Made by a program: the position numbers and the translations under genes
Notes under the pieces: model-generated
What the model was told of the DNA's origin: nothing
What the model saw: the letters and a program-made list of their open reading frames with translations, nothing else
Databases searched by the model: none
DNA from: Planctomycetota bacterium
Lineage (GTDB): Bacteria; Planctomycetota; Planctomycetia; Planctomycetales; Planctomycetaceae
DNA length: 5,089 bases
Direction: 5' to 3'
NCBI GenBank assembly: GCA_023429275.1
Contig: JAEYWB010000861.1
Coordinates: 1 to 5,089 of the forward strand
Shown: piece by piece, positions 1 through 5,089 of the stretch
Position numbering within the stretch: the stretch's first letter is position 1
Layout of the letters: every line of letters starts with the position of its first letter

Positions 1-2
1 AT

Positions 3-221
3 GTACTGTGCCCCGGTGTCCCGGGTTGGAAGAATTCGTATCAAGAATATGAAGGATCGTACCAGCTGGAGGCAGACGGCTCTGGATTCCGCGAACGACT
101 GAGTCGTACACTGGCAACTGAAGCATGGCGTCGGCAGAGCGGCTCACCACCCGCAAGGCTGGCGGATGAACTTCACCAGGTTTTTAAAAATTCTCTCGCG
201 AGGGAATTCGGAGCTTCCTGA
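3..221 (+). CDS. Possible C-terminal fragment of an unrecognised protein (partial)
   Basis: A frame is open from the left edge to a TGA at 219-221, giving 72 residues. The translated stretch is hydrophilic and mixed in character, with segments such as GSYQLEADGSGFRERLS and RLADELHQVFKNSL that look like soluble, partly helical protein. I do not recognise a family. There is no start codon need, because the frame would enter from outside the window. The third-position GC is visibly lower than in the downstream genes, so it could be a less biased gene, a decayed gene or chance. It lies on the same strand as the DUF1559 gene and ends 108 bases before its start. The other two forward frames have stops early in this stretch (a TGA near base 50 in one, a TGA near base 100 in the other), which favours this frame only weakly. 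Confidence 0.35.
   Translation, partial: VLCPGVPGWKNSYQEYEGSYQLEADGSGFRERLSRTLATEAWRRQSGSPPARLADELHQVFKNSLAREFGAS
189..208. repeat. 20-base near-perfect palindrome
   Basis: AATTCTCTCGCGAGGGAATT is self-complementary around the central CGCG, with nine of ten pairs matching and the remaining pair a T/G that would still pair in RNA. It sits directly after an AT-rich stretch (TTTTTAAAAA, 181-190) and about 120 bases upstream of the DUF1559 start. It could be a protein-binding operator or a hairpin near the end of the preceding frame. It has no loop and no T-tract after it, so it is not a standard terminator. Function is not shown by the sequence. Confidence 0.35.
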
Positions 222-329
222 TTTGCTGATCAACAGACCAGCTCACCTTCAGAGCTGATTTGGCTCGAATTTTCTAATTGATTGCCGTTTACGCGTACTC
301 CTCTCATCTTTGCCTCGGAGTTGAGTCTC
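222..329 (+). other. Intergenic leader upstream of the prepilin-like gene
   Basis: This stretch is more AT-rich than the genes and carries a short inverted repeat, CAGCTC at 239-244 and GAGCTG at 252-257, separated by seven bases. It is followed by ATTTGG rather than a clean T-tract, so it is at best a weak terminator for anything upstream. I could not find a well-spaced -35/-10 pair: TTGGCT at 260-265 has no AT-rich hexamer 16-18 bases later. The promoter of the DUF1559 gene presumably lies here or slightly upstream but cannot be placed by eye. Confidence 0.4.
317..320 (+). promoter_or_regulatory. Ribosome binding site for the DUF1559 gene
   Basis: GGAG lies nine bases before the ATG at 330. 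This decides the start in favour of that ATG over the in-frame TTG at 282, which would add 16 residues ahead of the normally short basic prepilin leader and has no clear Shine-Dalgarno motif. Confidence 0.6.
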
Positions 330-1364
330 ATGCGAATCTTGTCTCAACGGCGGAATCGAGATCGGCGAGGTTTCACGCTGATCGAGTTGCTGGTCGTCAT
401 TGCCATCATCGCGGTGCTCGTCGCCATCCTGCTTCCCGCCGTCCAGCAGGCACGCGAAGCAGCCCGTCGCAGTCAATGCAAAAACAATCTCAAGCAGATT
501 GGGATCGCGGTCCACAACTTTCATGAGACCTACAGCGGCATCCCTCCGCTGATGATCGGTCAACAGAGATTGAGCTTTTGGGGACTGCTGCTCCCCTACA
601 TCGATCAGGCCAACGTCTACAACAAGATCACGGATCTCGGTGCCGTGATCGATAATGCGGACCCGGACCCGATGACGGTTCAGGGGAATGAGATCCTGTA
701 TTCGATGGACGCAGTCGTTCCCGGATACATCTGCCCGAGCCGGCGGACGAAGGCCCAGGCCTACAAGAATGGCGGAAGCAGCTCCGGCCCGCTTGGCGAC
801 TACGCCGTTGTCGTCTGGTACTGGAACGCCGACCCGACCGCGGTCCAGGACGACACGAACAATTCCCGCGATCAGTGGTGGGATATTCATTACCGCGACC
901 GTGATCGGCGGATCACGAGCCCGGTCCGCATGGCGGTCGTCGACCAGGGTGAACCGGCGAGCTCGGTGAAGAACTGGAAACCCCGCGACAGCTTCAGCTG
1001 GGTCCAGGACGGGACCAGCAATACGTTCCTTGTCGGGGAGAAGCACGTGATTCCCCGCGAGTTCGGCCAGTGCTGCGGAGACAAGGCTTCGGACGGAAAC
1101 ATCTATCACTGGGTCGGAAGCTGGCGTGAATACAACGTCGCCCGGCAAGCCCGCGTCACCGTTCCGCTCGCTCCTTCCTTCAATTTCGACAACATCGGCA
1201 ACTGGTCCGACATCAGCACGGCGTTCGGCAGCTGGCACGCTGGAACGATCCAGTTCCTGCTGGCGGATGGCGGCGTCCGCGACATCAGCCCGCTGATGGA
1301 CGTCGTCACCTTCCGCCGGATGTGCAACGGCATCGACGGGCGCTCGGTCACGATCCCCGAGTAA
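330..1364 (+). CDS. DUF1559 family prepilin-like protein (H-X9-DG type)
   Basis: A 344-residue protein with a type IV prepilin-like N-terminus and a DUF1559 body, a family abundant in Planctomycetota and of unknown exact role. The leader (residues 1-14) is basic and ends RRG. The class III signal motif GFTLIE spans residues 14-19, predicting prepilin peptidase cleavage after Gly14, with Phe15 to be N-methylated and Glu19 at position +5. A hydrophobic helix follows at about 17-36. The family signature continues with [20 protein letters not shown] (about 35-54). Further family marks are YICPSR (133-138), a DGTSNT segment (227-232) followed by LVGEK, and the C-terminal H-X9-DG motif with His303, Asp313 and Gly314. 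Length is normal for the family and nothing looks broken. Pseudopilin-like export by a type II/IV-like machinery and display at the cell envelope is inferred from the N-terminus; no partner or substrate can be read. A terminator immediately downstream suggests it is transcribed separately from the following cluster. Confidence 0.95.
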   Translation: MRILSQRRNRDRRGFTLIELLVVIAIIAVLVAILLPAVQQAREAARRSQCKNNLKQIGIAVHNFHETYSGIPPLMIGQQRLSFWGLLLPYIDQANVYNKITDLGAVIDNADPDPMTVQGNEILYSMDAVVPGYICPSRRTKAQAYKNGGSSSGPLGDYAVVVWYWNADPTAVQDDTNNSRDQWWDIHYRDRDRRITSPVRMAVVDQGEPASSVKNWKPRDSFSWVQDGTSNTFLVGEKHVIPREFGQCCGDKASDGNIYHWVGSWREYNVARQARVTVPLAPSFNFDNIGNWSDISTAFGSWHAGTIQFLLADGGVRDISPLMDVVTFRRMCNGIDGRSVTIPE

Positions 1365-1388
1365 TCTTCGACATCATTCTGGATTTCG

Positions 1389-1422
1389 AGCCAGTCTGTG
1401 CTTCAGGCTGGCTTTTCTTCTT
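1389..1422 (+). terminator. Rho-independent terminator after the DUF1559 gene
   Basis: AGCCAGTCTG (1389-1398) pairs with CAGGCTGGCT (1404-1413) to give a ten-pair stem with one T/G wobble and a five-base loop. It is followed at once by a T-rich tract, TTTTCTTCTT (1413-1422). It starts 24 bases after the stop codon. Stem, loop and T-tract all fit an intrinsic terminator on the + strand. It separates the prepilin-like gene from the lipoprotein-propeller-TPR cluster. Confidence 0.85.
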
Positions 1423-1484
1423 CACACTCTCATGTTGACCGGCCGGCCGCCGGTTCCGCTCAACAGCCTCAAGCGAGTCGTCCA
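1423..1484 (+). promoter_or_regulatory. Short leader and presumed promoter region of the downstream cluster
   Basis: Because a terminator precedes it, the next gene should start from its own promoter in these 62 bases or from read-through. TTGACC at 1435-1440 resembles a -35 hexamer, but the GC-rich bases after it hold no convincing -10. An inverted repeat, ACCGGC at 1438-1443 and GCCGGT at 1449-1454 with a five-base loop, could form a leader hairpin. Neither element is proven; this entry records where a promoter would be expected. Confidence 0.2.
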
Positions 1485-1879
1485 ATGCTCCGAGTCGCGC
1501 TTCTCATGACTGCCTTGCTGGTCGGATGCGGCCAGGGTGGACCGAAAACGTACCCTGTCGCCGGATCGGTCAAGATCAAGGGGGGAACTCCCCTCGGTGA
1601 CGGGACCGTTCAGTTGCTGTCGGAGAAGTACACCGGCAGCGGAGCGATCCAGCCCGATGGAAAGTTTACGATCTCCGGCCTGGGGAACGACAGCGGCGTT
1701 CCCGAGGGGACGTACAAGGTCGTCATCATCACCAACGAGGGAGGGATCGGATACGGGCAGAAGAAGGGGGCGTCGTCCAGGTTGACAAGAAGTACAGCGA
1801 TCGGGCGACGACAACGCTGGAAGCGAAAGTCCCCGGTGGACCGTACGACTTTGAGCTGGATCCCAAGACGAACAAGTAG
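1485..1879 (+). CDS. Small carboxypeptidase-regulatory-like lipoprotein, apparently frameshifted
   Basis: The ATG at 1485 opens a lipoprotein signal peptide (MLRVALLMTALLVGC) with lipobox LVGC and Cys15 as the predicted lipidated residue. The mature part (about 23-95) has the beta-rich YPVAGSV-KGG-PL-DGTVQL start, DGKFTI and GTYKVVI segments typical of the small planctomycete proteins with a carboxypeptidase-regulatory or transthyretin-like fold. After Lys93-Lys94-Gly95 the reading frame becomes basic and unlike the family, running on to a TGA at 1950-1952 (155 residues as read) and overlapping the next gene. In the -1 frame the family-like end appears instead: VDKKYSDRATTTLEAKV, then PYDFELD and a TAG at 1877-1879. 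Adding one G at the 1766-1770 run would restore a 131-residue protein. I therefore annotate to 1879. No strong ribosome binding site is seen. An upstream in-frame GTG at 1398 lies inside the terminator and is not used. Function is unknown; binding or structural roles at the membrane are possible. It may be a pseudogene, a sequence error or a recoded gene. Confidence 0.75.
1761..1780 (+). other. Site of apparent -1 frameshift in the lipoprotein gene
   Basis: The upstream frame reads K-K-G across AAGAAGGGG, and the family-like downstream frame reads V-V-Q-V-D-K-K-Y from 1772 onward, one base back. The five-G run at 1766-1770 is the simplest place for a lost base: a sixth G gives K-K-G-G-V-V-Q-V-D. 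A P-site GGG codon at 1767-1769 could also re-pair one base back on 1766-1768, so ribosomal or transcriptional slippage is formally possible, but the run is short and the context is not a canonical slippery heptamer. Both frames are open over this area, so the exact point cannot be fixed. Confidence 0.65.
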
Positions 1880-1891
1880 GCCTCGAACTCG

Positions 1892-3685
1892 GTGGCTGGC
1901 CCCATGGGGACAATCCTTCGCGGCCTCACCGCGGCTCTGCTGCTCGGGCTGACGGCCTGTTCCGAGACAGAGAATCCGAACACGCCGCCGGCCGACATCC
2001 GGCCCTCGTCGGCCCTTTCTGATTCGAGGCCGGCAGGGCCGAGGGGGGTACCGGAGAATGCCCCGCTTCCTGCCGCGATCCCGCCCGGTCCGAAGCCCCG
2101 CGATGCGCGGGCGACAGATTGGTTCGAGGATGTGACAGGGCAGACTCGGATTCACTTTGCGTATCGCACCGGGGCCGAGGCGGGTCTCTACGAACTGCTG
2201 GAGTCCGTCGGGGGTGGTGTCGCACTGCTGGATTTCGACCAGGACGGTGATCTCGACATCTTTCTGACCGGCGGAGGCCGGTTTGTCGGCGAGCCGACCC
2301 GCATCGATGGGTACCCCTCGGCCCTCTATCGAAACGAGGGATCGATGACGTTCCCCGACGCGACCCGCGAGTCGGGACTGGGGGACGAGACTCTCTACAC
2401 GCATGGCGCTGCCGTTGGCGACTTCGACCGCGACGGATGGCCGGATCTCCTGGTCGCAGGCCTTGGAGGCGTGCGGCTGTTTCGAAACCGGGCGGGCGCC
2501 GGCTTCGAGGATGTGACCTCCCGCTCGGGAATCGTCTCTCCCGGATGGAACACTGCCGCCGCCTGGACCGATCTCAACGCCGACGGATGGCTCGACCTGT
2601 TCGTGATGACTTACGCAAAATGGTCTCCCGATCCCAGACGCCGGTGCATCAACGACGCCGGGCTGAGAGACGTCTGCGCTCCGGTCGATTTCCCCGCCGA
2701 GAAGGACAGGGTCTTCCTGAACCAGAAGGACGGCACGTTCGAAGACGTGACTGACCGGGCCGGGCCGATCGCCGAGGGGCGTGGACTCGGAGTCGTCTCC
2801 GCTGACTTCAATGACGACGGTCACATGGATGTCTTCGTCGCCAACGACGTCAATGAGAACCAGCTTTACCTCGGTCCGCTTCCGTTTCGTGAAGAGGGGA
2901 TCCTCAGCGGCGTTGCTCTCTCGACCGACGGGCAGCGCGAGGGCTCGATGGGGGTCGATGTGCTGGATGTCGACCGGGACGGGAAGCTCGACCTCTTCTA
3001 CCTGAATTACGCCACCGAGGATAACTCTCTCCGCCGCAACGTCGGCGACGGAGGCTTCGTCGACGTCACCAATTCGTACGGTCTGACGGGGATCTCCCGC
3101 CCGTGGGTCAAGTTCGGATGCAGCTTCACGGATTTTGACGGCGATGGCTGGGAAGATCTCGTCATCACGAACGGACATGTCGCCTATGGCCGACGTGATT
3201 GCCCCTACCTGCAGCCGGCACAACTCCTCGCGAGCGAAGGGGGAAAGCGGTTCCGTGACGCCAGTGACGAGGCCGCTCCTTATTTTACGACGACTCACGC
3301 CGGTCGGGGCCTGGCGGTCGGTGATCTCGACAATGACGGAGCTCCGGACCTCGTCATCTCCCATCAGAATGACCCGGTCATCGTCCTCAGGAATCGCAGG
3401 ACTCCGCCCGCCTGGGTCCGGGTCCGACTGGTCGGTACCGCGTCGAACACAGAGGCCATCGGCGCGAAACTGACGCTCGGGCGCGATGAGAACCGCGTCG
3501 TACGCTGGATCGTCGGCGGGGGCGGCTACCTGTCGCAGAACGACAGGCGGGTTCTCTTCGCCTTGAAGTCCGCGGAGCCGCAGACGATCTCGGTCGTGTG
3601 GCCCGGCGGGAAGAAGGAGCGGTTCGACGGACTGACGACCGGAAAGACACACGACCTCGTGGAGGGACGGGGCCATGCCGAGTGA
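1892..3685 (+). CDS. CRTAC1-family FG-GAP/VCBS propeller lipoprotein with ASPIC/UnbV domain
   Basis: A 597-residue exported protein (numbered from the GTG at 1892). The N-terminus is a lipoprotein signal with lipobox LTAC, Cys23 being the lipidated residue. A Pro/Ala/Ser-rich linker (about 24-72) follows. The body carries seven Asp-rich calcium-type loops of FG-GAP/VCBS repeats, beginning at Asp114, 177, 227, 305, 359, 414 and 478 (for example DFDQDGDLD and DFDRDGWPD), with recurring FEDVT and LYRN/LFRN strands. The number suits a seven-bladed beta-propeller. Residues about 522-590, with GAKLTL, GGGGYLSQND and VVWPGGKKERF, form the ASPIC/UnbV domain that closes this family. Length is usual. 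The family is generally extracellular and calcium-binding, but its ligand here is unknown; there is no CXXCH heme motif. The start is uncertain: the ATG at 1904 gives a four-residue-shorter protein, and neither start has a strong Shine-Dalgarno. The gene follows the restored lipoprotein stop by 12 bases (24 to the ATG) and overlaps the TPR gene by 11 bases. Confidence 0.93.
   Translation: MAGPMGTILRGLTAALLLGLTACSETENPNTPPADIRPSSALSDSRPAGPRGVPENAPLPAAIPPGPKPRDARATDWFEDVTGQTRIHFAYRTGAEAGLYELLESVGGGVALLDFDQDGDLDIFLTGGGRFVGEPTRIDGYPSALYRNEGSMTFPDATRESGLGDETLYTHGAAVGDFDRDGWPDLLVAGLGGVRLFRNRAGAGFEDVTSRSGIVSPGWNTAAAWTDLNADGWLDLFVMTYAKWSPDPRRRCINDAGLRDVCAPVDFPAEKDRVFLNQKDGTFEDVTDRAGPIAEGRGLGVVSADFNDDGHMDVFVANDVNENQLYLGPLPFREEGILSGVALSTDGQREGSMGVDVLDVDRDGKLDLFYLNYATEDNSLRRNVGDGGFVDVTNSYGLTGISRPWVKFGCSFTDFDGDGWEDLVITNGHVAYGRRDCPYLQPAQLLASEGGKRFRDASDEAAPYFTTTHAGRGLAVGDLDNDGAPDLVISHQNDPVIVLRNRRTPPAWVRVRLVGTASNTEAIGAKLTLGRDENRVVRWIVGGGGYLSQNDRRVLFALKSAEPQTISVVWPGGKKERFDGLTTGKTHDLVEGRGHAE
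3661..3666 (+). promoter_or_regulatory. Strong ribosome binding site for the TPR gene
   Basis: GGAGGG lies eight bases before the ATG at 3675, inside the end of the propeller gene. It is the best Shine-Dalgarno match in the window and supports that ATG as the start. With the 11-base overlap it suggests coupled translation of the two genes, with the TPR protein also able to start efficiently on its own. Confidence 0.7.
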
Positions 3686-4907
3686 AGCGGGCGAATCGCC
3701 GCGGCAGGCTCACCGACCGGAAAGTGCGACGGGATTGCGGCGGCGGCGACTTCTGGCGGTCGGCCTGCTGGCCGTGGTCGCGGCGACAGCCTGGGGATGG
3801 CGCTCGAGCCGGCGACGCGACCAGGAAAACCTGTTGGCAGACGCCCGAGCCGCACTCGATCGTCTCCGAACTCCCTCTGCCACGCCGATCGATCCCCGCC
3901 CGCTCGTCAACGAAGCGGAGCAGAAGCTCACTGGCTATCTGGCGGCGGGGGGGAAAGAGTCCGCATCGGCCGAACTGCTCCAGGCGGTTGCTCAGACTCT
4001 CCGGTCGAGCGCAGCCGCGGCCTCGCCCGCGCTCCGTCCGCAGCGCTCCCAGACGACTGCGGATCTCCTGCTGGCGGCGGAGATCCTCTTTCATGCGAAT
4101 TCGTGGAAAGAGGCCGACCTTCTGCTCGATGAAGCTCTCCTCCGTCCGGATCTACGGGCCGAGACGCTGCGAGTGGCAGCGACGGTTCGCTACGACCTGG
4201 GGCGCGAAGACGATGTTCTCGCCTACTGCGAAGAACTGAAACGGCTCGAACCCGAGGATGCCCGCCCCTGGATCGTCGAGGCCCGGATCCACGAAGATCG
4301 ATCCCACTGGCCGCAAGCGCTCGAGGCCTACCAGGAGGCGGTCCGTCGGGAGCCAGGCCTCCTCAGTATCCGTTGGAAGCTCGTCGAGGCGCAGGTACGC
4401 GTCGGCCAGGCGCGGGAGGCCCGCGAGGCGCTCGAAGCCATCCCCGCCTCGGACGGTTCCGAGGATACGAGGAAGTTGCTCGAAGCGAGAATCCTGGAGC
4501 TCGAGGGACGTTCGAAGGAGAGTCTGAAGTTCGTTGACGAGCTGCTCGCAAAGTATCCCGAGCACATCGATTCGCTCCTCCTGCGAGGCAAGCTTCTCCT
4601 GGGCCTCGGACGTCTTCAGGACTCGCAACAGGTGTTCGAGTCGCTCGTCCGGCTCGACCCGACGATGCAGGAGGCGTACTACAACCTCGGCCAGATCTAC
4701 GCCCGCGGGGGGGACCGGGCGAAGGGGGCGGAGCAACTCCGCATCCACCGCCAGCTGGCCGACAAGAAGCTCGAGCTCTACAAACTCGAGCGGCAGGCGG
4801 GCCGGGAGCCGGGCAACACGGCCGTCCGGAGCCAGATTGCCGACCTGTACGAACAGATCGGCCTGAAGGACCTGGCCGAGTTCTGGAGGCGGCAGGTCTC
4901 CAAGTAA
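3675..4907 (+). CDS. Membrane-anchored tetratricopeptide repeat protein
   Basis: A 410-residue protein with a short basic N-terminus, one hydrophobic segment at about 26-42 (after LRRRR, before RSSRRR), and a helical remainder. Arginines flank the segment on both sides, so orientation is uncertain, although an uncleaved anchor with the bulk outside the cytoplasm would match its exported neighbours. Residues about 50-125 are Ala/Leu/Arg-rich helix without clear repeats. From about 130 onward there are roughly seven TPR-like helix pairs, the clearest at about 197-228 (ALEAYQEAVRREPG), 264-296 (ESLKFVDELLAKYPEH), 298-330 (SQQVFESLVRLDPT) and 332-365 (AYYNLGQIYARGGDRAKGAE). TPRs are protein-protein interaction scaffolds, so a role in assembling or recruiting a partner is expected; the obvious candidate is the propeller protein encoded just upstream, which is inference. 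Two seven-G runs (3947-3953 and 4707-4713) lie within the gene and the frame is intact through both. No catalytic motif is seen. Confidence 0.9.
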   Translation: MPSEAGESPRQAHRPESATGLRRRRLLAVGLLAVVAATAWGWRSSRRRDQENLLADARAALDRLRTPSATPIDPRPLVNEAEQKLTGYLAAGGKESASAELLQAVAQTLRSSAAAASPALRPQRSQTTADLLLAAEILFHANSWKEADLLLDEALLRPDLRAETLRVAATVRYDLGREDDVLAYCEELKRLEPEDARPWIVEARIHEDRSHWPQALEAYQEAVRREPGLLSIRWKLVEAQVRVGQAREAREALEAIPASDGSEDTRKLLEARILELEGRSKESLKFVDELLAKYPEHIDSLLLRGKLLLGLGRLQDSQQVFESLVRLDPTMQEAYYNLGQIYARGGDRAKGAEQLRIHRQLADKKLELYKLERQAGREPGNTAVRSQIADLYEQIGLKDLAEFWRRQVSK

Positions 4908-5089
4908 GTTGGGCCGGGACGAGCGCCCCTCGAAATTCGGTCGCGATTCAGGACCGCCGTTAAGTTCGACTTTCGCACTTTTACGTGGCGAGTTGGAAGA
5001 GCCTCGTCAGGTGTTGGATGAGTTTCTGAATGGGCGGCGGCAACGGCGGGGTCGAAGAACCCTCCGGGCTGAGATTTTGCAGGGGTTCC
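4908..5089. other. Downstream region, no identifiable gene
   Basis: These 182 bases follow the TPR stop. A short GGGC/GCCC repeat (4911-4914 and 4925-4928) has no T-tract and is not a credible terminator. The middle (about 4960-4990) is less GC-rich than the genes. From about 4981 to the right edge two opposing frames are open: on the + strand ELEEPRQVLDEFLNG and onward, and on the - strand a frame ending in LTRLFQLAT with a TAA at 4981-4983. Either could be the edge of a neighbouring gene; I recognise neither. Confidence 0.4.

Noticed and set aside
282..329. Longer DUF1559 start at TTG 282
   Set aside because: It adds 16 residues before a normal short prepilin leader, and the ATG at 330 has GGAG at the right distance.
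249..1238. A 329-residue open frame on the - strand opposite the DUF1559 gene
   Set aside because: It mirrors a gene with a full prepilin signature and H-X9-DG motif, and its translation shows no domain; it is a shadow of codon bias.
1398..1484. Longer lipoprotein start at GTG 1398
   Set aside because: It lies within the terminator stem and would bury the lipoprotein signal peptide behind 29 unrelated residues.
1610..3676. A 688-residue open frame on the - strand opposite the propeller gene
   Set aside because: Its translation is Arg/Pro/Val/Gly-rich with no recognisable domain, and it is antisense to a gene with seven clear family motifs. Long antisense frames are expected opposite GC-rich, codon-biased genes.
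3735..3800. Possible Tat signal in the TPR protein (RRRRLLAVG)
   Set aside because: The twin arginines belong to a basic run with no S/T before them and no FLK pattern, and there is no clear cleavage site; a plain membrane anchor fits better.
3387..4094. A 235-residue - strand frame spanning the propeller-TPR junction
   Set aside because: Extremely Arg/Ser/Pro-rich, crosses two well-supported + strand genes, and has no motif.
4911..4928. GGGC/GCCC repeat as a terminator after the TPR gene
   Set aside because: Four pairs only, a ten-base loop and no T-tract afterward.
1..5089. CRISPR arrays, tRNA or rRNA genes, insertion sequences, or a defence system
   Set aside because: I saw no regularly spaced direct repeats, no tRNA cloverleaf arms, no transposase motifs with terminal inverted repeats, and no nuclease, helicase or toxin motifs in the supported proteins.

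Overview
The window looks like GC-rich chromosomal DNA from a member of the Planctomycetota. The main reason is the first gene, a prepilin-like protein of the DUF1559 / H-X9-DG family, which is strongly expanded in that phylum. It is followed by a small carboxypeptidase-regulatory-like lipoprotein, a CRTAC1-type FG-GAP/VCBS propeller protein with an ASPIC/UnbV tail, and a membrane-anchored TPR protein, all types common in planctomycete genomes. All clear genes are on the + strand. The order is my assignment from protein motifs; no database search was possible.

Layout. Bases 3-221 hold an open frame that enters from the left edge and may be the C-terminus of an unrecognised protein. Bases 222-329 are a less GC-rich intergenic leader. 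The DUF1559 prepilin-like gene runs from 330 to 1364 and is closed by a convincing Rho-independent terminator at 1389-1422. A second transcription unit then begins. It holds a small lipoprotein gene (1485-1879, broken by an apparent one-base frameshift near 1766-1770), the CRTAC1-like lipoprotein gene (1892-3685) and the TPR gene (3675-4907), which overlaps the previous gene by 11 bases and has its own strong ribosome binding site. The last 182 bases contain no gene I can identify; frames on both strands stay open to the right edge.

How the genes may work together. The four products are all predicted to be exported or membrane-anchored: a prepilin-like anchor, two lipoproteins and a single-pass membrane protein with TPRs. 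The three downstream genes are tightly packed and probably co-transcribed, so a shared role at the cell envelope is a reasonable inference, but none has an assignable enzymatic activity. The most interesting observation is the frameshift in the small lipoprotein gene: reading one base back after residue 95 restores a family-like C-terminus and a stop codon just before the next gene. I see no defence system, mobile element, CRISPR array, tRNA or rRNA. The cassette is better described as a typical planctomycete surface-protein cluster than as a clearly new system.
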